Origin: Dendrobium chrysotoxum
Lineage: Eukaryota; Streptophyta; Magnoliopsida; Asparagales; Orchidaceae
DNA length: 64,000 bases
Assembly: GCA_019925795.1 (NCBI GenBank)
Contig: CM034312.1
Location: forward strand, 22,781,914 to 22,845,913
Reading direction: 5' to 3'
The notes under the pieces were generated by a model. The model searched no databases, had not been told where the DNA came from, and saw only the letters and a program-made list of their open reading frames with translations. Shown here piece after piece: positions 35,501 through 47,500 of this stretch. Positions within the stretch are counted from its first letter, which is position 1; every line of letters begins with the position of its first letter. A program made the position numbers and the translations under genes.

Positions 35501-38500
35501 CTTGAAATACTTATTAGGGCAAAGGATGGTGACTGAGGAGCATCAGAGGTGGTTGTCCAAACTGCTAGGCTATGATTTTGAGATCCAGTACAGACCAAGT
35601 TTGGAAAATAAGGTGGTTGATGCCTTTATCAAGATGTGTTAGGGGGGCTCCAGGAGATGGCAATCTCAGTACCACTGATGGTAGATTGGAGGGCTATCAA
35701 AGAAGAGAGTATGCAGGATGAGGAGTTGAGGAAGATTAGGGAGGATTTGATGAAAGATACGAGTAGCCATCCGGGGTACTCACTTGAGGGGGAGAGGCTC
35801 TTACATCAAGGGAGGTTTATGATGCCGCGAACTTCCATCCATATTCCCCACCTACAGCAGGAGTTCCATGGGAGTGCAGTTGGAGGCCATTCTGGGATAC
35901 AGAAGACATACAGGAGACTGACTGCTGAGTTGTACTAGAAAGGGATGCATAAGGATGTGGAGGAGATGGTGACAAGGTATGAGGTGTGCTAAAAGAACAA
36001 GTACATGGCTATGGCTCCAAGGGGGTTACTATAACCTTTAGCACTTCCAAACAGGGTATAGGAGGAAGTGTCCATAGATTTTATAGATGGTCTACCACGA
36101 TCGAAGGGATTCACAGTCATTATGGTGGTGGTGGACAGGCTGAGTAAGTATGTACATTTCATCCCCTTGCGACACCCCTACACCGCAGTGACAGTGGCAG
36201 TAACATTCATCAAGGATGTAGTTAGACTGCATGGGATTCCTGAATCGATAGTTTTTGATCGAGACAAGGTGTTTCTTAGCTAGTTTTGGAGGGAGTTCTT
36301 CAAGGTACAGGAAACAGTTCTTAAGAGATGCACTGCTTACCACCCGCAGACGGACGGACAAATGGAGGTTGTCAACAGAAGCTTGGAGACTTACTTGAGG
36401 TACTTTGCTTCGAAAATACCACGAATGTGGACCAAATGGTTAGCCTGGGCCGAATATTGGTACAATACCTCGTACCACTCAGCGTCTCAGATGACCCCTT
36501 TCAAAGTCTTATATGGAAGGGACCCCCCACACTTAGTACACTTTGACAAAGGAAGCACACCAGTTTCCTCAATAGAGCAGTACTTTGAGGAAAGGGATAG
36601 GGTGTTGGAGGATTTGGAAAAACATCTATTGAGGGCACAACAGATTATAAAGAAGCAGATAGATGCACATAGGAGAAACATCCAGTTTGAAGTAGGGGAG
36701 AAGGTGTTCTTAAAACTGCGGCCCTACAGACAAAGGGCAGTGGCCAATAGAAGAAACGAGAAATTATCCCCGAGGCACTTGGGCCCCTACGAGATATTTG
36801 AAAGATTGGAGCAGTGGCATACCGTTTGAAATTACCCCCATCTGCCACCATACACCCAGTCTTTCATGTGTCACAGTTGAGGAGAGCTCTTGGGGAGCAT
36901 GCAATTAGTGCAGATTTACCAGCAACTTTGACAGAGGAATTGGAAGTGGTCCTTGAACCACTGGAACTAAAAGGGGTGCGGTCAGATAAAGAGGGGAACA
37001 AAGAAGTGCTTATTAAATGGAGGGACCTTACTGACTTCGACGCTACTTGGAAATCATATGATAGGGTGAAACATCAATTTCCTTCATTTCACCTTGAGGA
37101 CAATGTGAGTCTTTGGGAGGGGGGTAATGTTAGGGCCCAACCTGGACCGGTTTGCTACAGGAGGCGGGCCCCAAGGGGGGGCGAAAATGGGAAGGGAGGG
37201 CAGCACATGGGTGGGCCCAAGCATTGATGGGAGCTTGGGCTTAGGGGGAAAATTCAAATGTGGAGGGCTGTTTAGGGATTATGAATTAAATAATTGTATT
37301 GTGCTTTAAGTATTCTCCTTTTGGGCTAGGGTTGGGATAATCTTGAAAATTGAGCTGAAGTTTGAGATCTCTTGTGTTTGCTTTTGGGGCTCTAAGCTTG
37401 GGCTAGGGATTTGGAGAGTGGAATCTTCCTCTTGAATTAAAGATTCATTGTATCAAATAGTTTATTTTCAACTAGTAGTTATTATCAAGTGTTGTTTGTG
37501 GGATTTTCCTACAGTTTTTCATCAAAAGTTGCTCAATATTGCTGTTTTCTCTGATTTCCTGCAAGTTTTCTTTATTTTGGTGGCGGTTTTCTATCATATT
37601 CACAACTGCATATTTATGAAAATATGTGAGATTTGATAAGCAAATATGTATGATTAAATCAGTCTTGTATTGTTGATCAATGTTTTAAAAGTAATGTTTA
37701 TCAAATTCATTTTAAGTTAGATTTGTGATTATAAGCATGGTGGTAAGTCTATAGCCACTTTGAACATGTGAGAGTTACTGAATATTTATTTAGTAAAGAT
37801 TGGCTATTTTATGTTATGATATCTATATTATCAGGTGGGCAAAATAGACCCAATATGAAACATGTATTGTAGATGGGGCAAAAGGGATCCCAAGGAAATG
37901 GATACCTGCATAGCAGGTGGGGCAAAAGAGACCTCTATGAAATTCAATGGTGATAATGTCAGGTTTATCTGGGCTCCATAATATATTTATGAAAATATAA
38001 CCAAATATTTTAAAGGACTAAATATTCAATATCTACCTCAAATGACATAATGGATGATGTCCAATATGATTTTTATGATGTTTTCCAAATAATGAAAAGT
38101 TGATCCAACGATTAGCTCAATGTTGCAATTTATTATATTATTGCATTTTAATTGTTATTAAATTTGCATAGCTTGTTGAGCCTCATAGCTCACCAGTATT
38201 TTTTTTGTTGGCTATTGTTGCAGGAAAAGGAAAAGAAAAGGTCGGAAACGACTAATTGCAAGTACTTAAATGTTTCATGTTAGTTTTAAATCTGTTTGTA
38301 AGACTAAGTTTAAGGTATGGAAACATTCTAATGATGTGATACTTTAGATTGTAGCAGCTCTGTAAGTATGTTTATTGAAGTTTTAATTTATTAGATGCTT
38401 CCGTTGATGTATCAATTGAAATATGGTTGAATGTTTTATATAAATTTTCAATGTGAGAAATTGTATTAAATGTTTTGAAAGGAAAAATGTTATGTTTGTT

Positions 38501-41500
38501 ACACTTGACAGTACTGTTTAGGGGTACTGTGGGGTGTTACAACCTCCGAATAGACTCAACTAATTTACACCTCTAGCGCCCACCTTCCTAGTGTTAATTT
38601 CTTAAATGCTCCTATAAGAAATATTTCAAGATTTAGATATACCATTTTTTAATCACTTTAAATTTCATATATATCTCTTCATCACATCAATAATAGGCCT
38701 GTAATTGTCACAATTAACAATCAATTTCAATGAATATTTTCATGCACATCAAGCAAATGACTAATATGATATGAGACAAATAATAAAAATGATAAAATAT
38801 TGATATGCATCCTAATAGTACTAATAAAGACACTATAATGAATTCTTAGAGAAAGAGATGATAAAAAAAACCTTAAAAACGGATAAACCACACATATATG
38901 ATATGAATATATGGACAGGCAACTACTTTAAAGTAAACCAATTCAAATGGATTAAAATTAGTTGTAATCATTTTTTTTTATTTAACCACACAGATAGAAT
39001 TGTGAATTTTAAATTTCCTTTAAAGTAATTGTTGCTAAATGCTAATACATTCTTTGAAATATTGATGCAATCTCATTTTCTCCTTAAGATAAATATGTAA
39101 ATTATGAAACTAAGAACCAAAATAAATTCAATCACAATTTGATTCATAGACTTGGCCATAGGTTTAATAGATACTTCAGCAGGAGCAGTATTATTAGCTT
39201 GTTAAATTGATTCATCAACTACAATACACTTGATTTGTTCAGTTCACACTTATAAAAAGATTTTATTTCTATTAGAAGTATAGGTCAAAATATGATCCAT
39301 ACTCGATTTGATTTTAGATTCAAATTCTAACTCTCGCTCAATTATAGGTTCAAGTTCATGAATACATTCTAATGTAAGTGCAGATTTAGACTCAAAAAAT
39401 CAGATGTAGATTAATCTTGTAACTACAAATCACCTTCTATATTTAATATACCATCAAAAAAAAATTATGAACTACTTTTTCTCCAACATGATCAAATTCA
39501 CTCATACTGTGTTTTTTAATAGGCTTTAGATGAGAAGTTATTTAGTTTTCCTTTGAAATAAGTAGAGGTACAATAGTCCTAACAACGACAGGATAATTGG
39601 AATTTTCCTAAATATATAAAGTTCTACATAAAACATCATATAAGGCCTTTAATGAACGGTAGCTAATTCATCCCTAATTTTTTGCATTAGACTTTTATTG
39701 AAATGGTTAATGAAAACATAATATTTTGGGGACAAATAAAATTTTGTTACAATAGATTTAAACTTTCATAATATTCAAACACACCAGTCACCTTGTTTAT
39801 CATTCTTAAACTGATCATGCATTCAATGCCTATTCACTGAAATACATATATCATTCTTTAAACTTATGTTTCATATTAGTTCATGCAAATCTAACATCAA
39901 TATTTTACCAAAATAATTTATCCACTAGTTTTGTTTTAACAAATTCAACTATTTGAAAATCAGATAGCCTAAATTTCAAAGAACTCTTCTAAATTATCAA
40001 TCTGATTTGAAAATTATGTAAAATCATACCACTATACAATGCAAGCATGTAATTATGAACCTTAAGATAATCTTCTTGTAGTTATCTAGAAATATAGCTA
40101 CCTAATTACATTTAACTTGCATTTTGCTATGATTTTGTTAAATGATCAGTTATTATGGGCAACATACAATTGACGTGACAGTGCAACTTTAAGTTTTGAT
40201 ATTAAATCATATACAATAAATCCTAGGATCTAAGGTTTCATAATACATATTAAGATGAGATACATAAAATCATACTGACAATATCTTGTAGTCCAGAAAC
40301 TTTTTATTTAGACAAAAAAACTCATTTGTTTTGGTGAATACTAAGAAAGATACAAAATTCACCCGTAAAGGTAATTTAGAGATTGTCCAATTAAAAATTA
40401 TAGAGAAATCTGGGATTATTAAATCACAATTCAATCAAGAATTATATCACGTTTACAAAAATCTATATTGTAATAAATTTGATCAAAACTATTCCTGCTC
40501 ACAAATCAATCACAAAACATATTTATTGAAGAAAAAGTAACACGAAAGAGTTAACAACATGGACATTTAAGAAAAAGTAACAAGGAAAGAAATAAAAAGA
40601 GTTTCACCCAAAAGTCAGCAATCAATATTTGCATTGCACTCAAAGAACTCAAGTCCAACAAAAAAACACAATAAGTAGCAAACGGTTGTATATCTCACTA
40701 AACACCACAATCACATATCAAAACTAAAGGCACTAATTTACTCTTCCCGTTGGACCAAAAGCCATGCAACTCAAATCATAGTGCAATTGAAAGTCATCAA
40801 ACAATAAATGAGTAAAAGCCCAAAATAGTCCCAGACTTTCATAATGCCTCACTTTACTCCCCCAACTATTAGAAAATGTTTTAATTTGATCTCAAGATCC
40901 AAAGTAACAGTTAAAGTTAACCCCAATAGTTAAATGTGAGGGCATTTTGGGTTATTGGAGTGTATGTGAGATTATATTATTATTTTTTTATATTTTATTA
41001 TTCATCATATGAGATCAAAAAGTACTTTTTTTAAAAGATATTCAACAAAGATGGATGAGATATTTTGCTAAACTTTTTAATAAAGAATGTGAAAATAAAA
41101 TTGACTGTAGTGACGTTAGCACCTTAAATAAAAATAAAGATTCTATTTTTAATGGCGTATTAATAAAACCGAAGTTAGAGAGGCTTTAAAGAAAATGAAG
41201 GGTGAAAAAGCTGTTGGACCTGATGATATTCCAATAGAGGTGTGGAAATGCTTAGGAGATGAAGGAATTTCTTGGCTTACTAAACTTTTTAATACTATTT
41301 TGAAGACTAAAAAGATCCTATATGAGTGGAGAATGAGTGTGTTAATCCCTATTTTTAAGAATAAAGGTGATGCACAAGATTGTGCGAATTGTAGAGGAAT
41401 TAAGTTAATGTGTCATACTTTAAAACTATGGGAACGAGTTATGGAGCATAGGTTGCGGCGTGATACTAATGTTTCTCAAAATCAATTTGGATTCATGCCG

Positions 41501-44500
41501 GGTAGGTCTACTATGGAAGCCATACATTTATTAAGAGGTTTGATGGAGAAATATAGAGAGAATAAGGAGGATTTACATATGATATTTATTGATTTAGAAA
41601 AAGCATATGATAAAATTTTAAGAGAAGTGCTATGGAGAGTTCTTGAAAAGAAAGGAGTTAATAACGCTTATATTCAAATCATTAAAGATATGTATGCAGG
41701 AGCTATTACTTGTGTTCAAACACAAGGTGGTTTGACCAAGTATTTCCCTATTTCGGTTGGATTACATCAAGGATCAGCCTTAAGACCATATCTTTTTGCT
41801 TTAGTCATGGATGTTCTCACTAGACATTTGCAAGAGGATGTACCTTGGTGTATGCTTTTTGCTGATGATATTCTTCTTGTGGATAAGGCTAGAGAGGGAG
41901 TTGAAGGTAAACTAGAATTGTGGAGGTCAACTTTAGAGTCTAAAGGCTTTCGCTTGAGTAGATCTAAAACGGAATATATGGAGTATAATTTTAGTAATAA
42001 TAGACCTAGTGAGGAGATTGTGACTTTGGCCGATCAAGTCATTAATAAGAGTACACGTTTTAGATATCTTGGATCTATTGTTCAGAGTGATGGTGAAATA
42101 GATGGGGATATTATCAGCAGAATCCAAGTGGGATGGTTGAAGTGGAGGAATGCATCGGGCTTATTGTGTGATAGAAAAGTACCCCTCAAACTTAAGGAAA
42201 AATTCTATAAGATGGTGGTGAGACCTACAATGCTTTATGGTGTCGAATGTTGGCCATTAAAAGAGAAGCATAATTCTAAGTTAAGTGTTGTAGAGATGAG
42301 GATGCTCAGGTGGATGAGTGGCTTTACCCTTAGAGATAGGATACGAAATGAGCATATTCATGAAAAGGTTGGAGTAGCTCCAGTGGAAGATAAGATTAGA
42401 GAGAGTCGCCTTAGATGGTTTAGTCACATAAAACGGCGGCCTCCTGATGACCCGGTTAGAAAAGTAGAGGTCTTAGATTTGACTTATGTTAAGAAAGGTA
42501 GAGGTAGACCTAAAAAGACTTGATTAGAAAATATTAGAAATGATCTTTCTTTATTAAATTTAAACGAGAATTTGACTTTTAACATGACACAATGGAGAAA
42601 AAGGATTCATGTAGCCGACCCCACGTAGTGGGATAAAGGCTTGATGTTGTTGTTGTTGTTGTTGTTGTTTATTCATCATATTAAAATAAATATAAAAATT
42701 ATAATGAAAGTTAACCACATTTATTAATTATTCACTATTGTTTTTTAATTGGTTAACTTCTATTATGATATTTGCATTTAATTTAATATGACAAATAAGA
42801 AATAATATAAAAATAATAATATAATCTCACATACACCATAATACACAAAATGCCCTCAAGGACAATCTCAATCTTATATTGTTGGTGAGCATGTGCATAA
42901 GGTTATAATTGATAATGAGATTTGTAATGATAGTAACAAAGTTGAAAATGTTGAGGGAGGAGAGAATGATAGAATTAATGAAAACGAGAATGAAGAACTG
43001 AAAGAGGAAAATGAAAATGCAATTGAGAGAAAGAAGAGAAAAAATAAACATCAAAAGTTTGTGATGAATTCAAAGAAGTGATTTTTTTTGATAGGCTTAG
43101 GAAGGTAGAATGTTTTCATTATAAGAAGAAGCTAGCTTTGCATAATACAGGTTCAACCACTCAATTCAAAAGGCATTTGGAACATAAAGTTTTGTACTTT
43201 CTTCTAGTGACTATCATGTTCTCAGATGATAAATATTGTACTTTGCATGGACTTCAGCAATGATTATTATCTTTGATGCTTTAGTATAAATATATTCATT
43301 GATTGAATCATTAACTGATAGTAATTTGCTGATGAAGTTGACTGTGATTTCCTGTAGAAAATGGATAAAAAGATGCCTTTTTTGGGATGATTGGTTCCTA
43401 TAATGTACCTGTTTTCGTGTTACCCTTCTCTAATTAAGTAAGAACTTTGATTTCGATTCAACTCGATATTATGGTTAGGTTGAGTGAGATAGTATCTAGC
43501 TCTACCGAAACTATCATTTTTGTATTTTGATATCATTTTTTATTGGTAATTAGGATTAGGTGGATATTACTCTTCTAAAATTACTTTTCTGATTTCGCCG
43601 TTATAGTTCCCTCGCAATGTGAATTATATAGAAATGCCAGTCCTCAATTGTTTTAGTTCATTAATGGAAAGTTGAAAGGAGCAATCTTGGTCTTTCTGCA
43701 GCTTTCAATAGATTCCCTTTATGAATTTTACTGTAAATTACTCTGCCACACAGGAGTCTTGGACTTATCACTTCCCATGCTTCTCCAAGATCCAAAATGT
43801 AAGTCTTATTTTAATTTTGGGATTAGTTTTTGTATTTCCCTGTTATATTTCCATCTCTTAAGCCTTAGAACTAAATAAAAGAGGAAGTACTGAAACCAAA
43901 AGATGGAAAGTCATCCATGAAATATGCTTAAGAATTGCCACAGGACTGGACTACCTCCACAATACATTGCAGAAACCAATCATTCATGGCAATCTGAAGT
44001 CAAAAAAGGTACTACTCAGCAGCTCAGCTCTAATCTTCAGCCTCACCTCTCCGACTTTGGCCTGCACCTATTGCTGAGCCCAACAGCTGCAGAAGTTTGT
44101 TGATCGTAATTTTCAAGCTTAAAATTTGTTATTGCTTGATTTTTTTTCCAATCAGCACAAGCCGATTGGCCTACACCAAGTGCTTGTTTTTTCCAATTAT
44201 ATTCTTATATAATTTGTTGATCGTGATTTTCAGGTTCACTTTGATGTCTGATGATGCTAAAGAGGAAATATTCTTAAGAATATGAAATATTAAATATCAT
44301 AGAGATGATAGCTTGAAGTTTTTTAAGATTTATTGACTTTTTTTGCTTTATTATGAAACTTTCTTAACTATTATAATATTTTCAGTTAAATTTCTGAAAT
44401 GGTGCGATGATATACTAAAATAGTGAAATTTAAGTTTTGTTTTACTTTGCTCTGCTATGATTTTTTAATTTGATGTTCATTTACATTATATAAGTTTTAT

Positions 44501-47500
44501 TTTAAGTATAATTTGATAAGAAAGAGTGATATATTGCAATTTGATATTTATTTAAGTTTTAATTTCATATTTAATTACTTCATTTAAAGTAAAATTTTAA
44601 TGTATTAGTTGAAAATATACTTTATCTGTAAATTGCAAATAAAATTCTTTAAAAAAATGACATTTATAATTTAAAATTAAGAAATGTATTGCTATTTTAT
44701 ATTTATTTAAGTTTTAATTTCATATCTAATTAATTCACGTAAAGTGACAATTTAATGTATCAGCTGAAAATATATTTTATCTATAAATTGTAAGTAAAAT
44801 TCTTTAAAAAAAATGATATTTATAATTTAAAATTAAGAAATCGAGCTCAATAAATAAGTCAAGCTCGAGCTTTATAAACTAGCTCGAGCTCAATAAATGA
44901 GTCCAGCTTGAGCTTTCTAAACAAGTTCGAACAATCGAGCCGTGTTTGAGCTTGAATTCTTTTTCAATGAGTCGAGTTCGAGCTCATTAAATGAGCTCAA
45001 GCTCAGTGGAAATTAAATGAGTTCAGCTTGATAAGCCAACTACTCAACTCGACTCGTTTATACACCAAGTCATGGTCCCTCGTCTACTTAGTCAGAGGAC
45101 GTAGTCAACCCAACCTGATTGCATGATCCTTGTCAGCAACCATGAGTTGCATCGTCCAAGGGGATCTTGTAGATCTAGGGTGAATGTTTCTCTAAGGGGG
45201 TGAATTAAGTCAACCTTAGTTGACAAAGGGGTTTATATCTTATCGAGCATACTCTATAATTCATTACTCAATTAGCTTTTAACTATTAGAGAATATACCG
45301 GCCTTCGCCATGACCGTAATATAGTGGTGTCATTTTGCGGCAAAACCACCCAGCCAAGGAGCATGTGCCACATCCCTGTTGGTGAGAAATCAATTGAAAA
45401 TAAATTGTACTAATACATTCAAGAAGATATATACTCTTTGTGAACTGAAGTTACTTTTCAATTCATCATCCTCACCAAATTATTACGAAATATGTGTGGG
45501 TTTTGGTTTTAAATTTTTAGTGACAATTTTCGTTTCAAGGATTTTAACTTTTAATAGGAATTGAATTTAGGTTTTGAATGAATGACTTTAGAATTTTGAG
45601 GGCATTTTGAAAGTAAAATAGCTTTCTCTAATTAAGATTTCCTGTCATCACAATGTTCGAGCACTTTTAGCAAATCCGCTAAGCATTCTCAGATCTCGCA
45701 TTCAGGAGCTTGATATAAAGATTGGAGCACATGCGAAACCAAAAGAGTAGTGAAAGTTCTATTAGACACATATGAGAAGCCATCAATGATGGACAAGGTA
45801 AAACTCTTTAACAACCCAAAAGTTTCAATGCTTGGTATTTCTTGTTGTTAACTTGATTAGGCCAACTAATTAAGAAAGTTGAATAGCTAGAGTGTAGGAT
45901 GATCAAAACATTAAAGGTTGTTTGTGTAGAACAAATAGTAGAATGAATTGGAACCCGTTTGAGTGTTTAGATTGTTTCTATTTTGTCAGACAAGTGACGA
46001 AGTAATAAAGTAGTTTCAACATTTGCTTTTGTATTTTGTCAGACATGTGACGAAAGTAATAAAGTAGTTTCAACATTTGCTTTTATAAGAAATTTTTGAC
46101 AATTATAAAGAATCAACAATGGTTCTATATGGTACGGTCAACCATCCACTTGATAGCTCCAATTTTATCCAACTCAACGCCAACAACTTGAAGATTCAAT
46201 CTTTTTGTGTTTGGGACCCTACGATGCTTGAAAGCATTGAAAGCTTTATTAGTGATGTTTTTTGATGGGTCATCGAAGAACTTTATTTACGAAGTCTTAA
46301 TCTTCCTTTTTAAGGACATATACAAAAATCTCCTTGCTTTATAGATCAAGTTTAATCCAAATTTAGGCATTTGTAGATCTTTCAATGTTTTTCAAATCAT
46401 ACTCTATTTAATTTGGAGGATCTTACTTGATCATCAATTACCATTATGTCGTTTGTGTCCTTGGGGTGGGAATATTGCACCTTTCTCCAGTTGTTCTTAA
46501 GTGACAATTTGAATTCCTCATTTTACTGACCAGAGAATATTATAGCTATAGGTTTTAAAAGAGATTACCTTTCTATTATAGTCTTGCTTTTCCTCGAAGC
46601 CATATCAAATCTGGAAGATGAGAATAGTATATCAAAATGGACAGAAGTCTAGCTGGATATAAAAGGAAACCAGTGAATTTTGGAAAAGGTAGTTACTGTT
46701 TGCTCCCGTCTTGTCTAAATGGTTACCTAAAATCAATCTTCAAGGCCCTCTAAGTTCAGGAGGAAGATTGACTCCCAAAAGCAAACTATATTGTACATGA
46801 AGAGTTTTTAATCTTATAGCTTGGTAAAATGTTTGTTAACTTAAAGAGCTATTCGGTCTAAGAATTCCAAACATGAAATTGAATTTGTCAATGATATTCT
46901 TAAATATGCATCTCAAAGATATTTTTTATTTCAAATCCATGCAACCAATTGCACAAGTTCAACATGTTTATTTACCTCACCAAATTTAGAATCCTTTTTA
47001 GCTCAGCATATTACCGATGAGGAACCCAGCCTTGACACCACTACTTAACTCATTATTTCATCTGAGTTGAGTTTGAGATATTATTAAAGATTACGCCAAT
47101 GCTTTTGTCTAATGAAGTGTCTAAACTTTAGAATGTTGTTTCGTGTAGATTATGTTGACTACAACACTCAAATATCTTTAGATGTAATAAATCCTACAAC
47201 TGATCTTCTCCAACTTATAATGATTCTTGCTCTATTTCACTCAATTTAAATGTTCTAATTCATAGATAGTGAGCAATCATTTTAAATAATAAACATTTCA
47301 ATTGGTTGAATACTAAATTAGATAAATATGATTTTGTCATTTTTTTTAAATTAATTATGTGGGGGTCCTTTGTTTGTTCAAAATTTGGACATCCTCCCGA
47401 CATCCCACCCCTACACCGACATCACACCCCGTGTAGGGGTGTCGGGTAGGCATTTGCCTTTTCCTCTTCCTGACCAGATCAAAAATATAATAGTGTGAGG

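Larger units (their letters stand above)
31911..37596 (+). mobile_element. Ty3/Gypsy chromovirus, complete structure, inactive
   Basis: A 5' LTR (31911-32387), primer-binding site, gag, protease, reverse transcriptase, RNase H, integrase, chromodomain-like end, polypurine tract and 3' LTR (37128-37596). The 5-bp duplication TATTC flanks the whole (31906-31910 and 37597-37601). The LTRs differ by scattered substitutions and small indels, so the insertion is fairly recent but not new. Coding is broken by several frameshifts and stops, many of the TGG-to-TGA/TAG or CAA-to-TAA kind expected from decay of methylated DNA. It lies antisense to eIF2D and inside the solo LTR. Confidence 0.92.
30854..38541. 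mobile_element. Solo LTR (about 2.0 kb) split by a chromovirus
   Basis: The outer ends are TGTAATATCC at 30854 and GGGGTGTTACA ending at 38541, the inverted TG...CA form common to plant LTRs. The perfect 5-bp duplication ACCTC flanks it (30849-30853 and 38542-38546). Without the chromovirus (31911-37601 including one target copy) the two parts total 1057 plus 940 bases. No second LTR or internal coding is seen, so this is best read as a solo LTR left by recombination. A long non-autonomous element with the same ends is the alternative. Confidence 0.7.
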
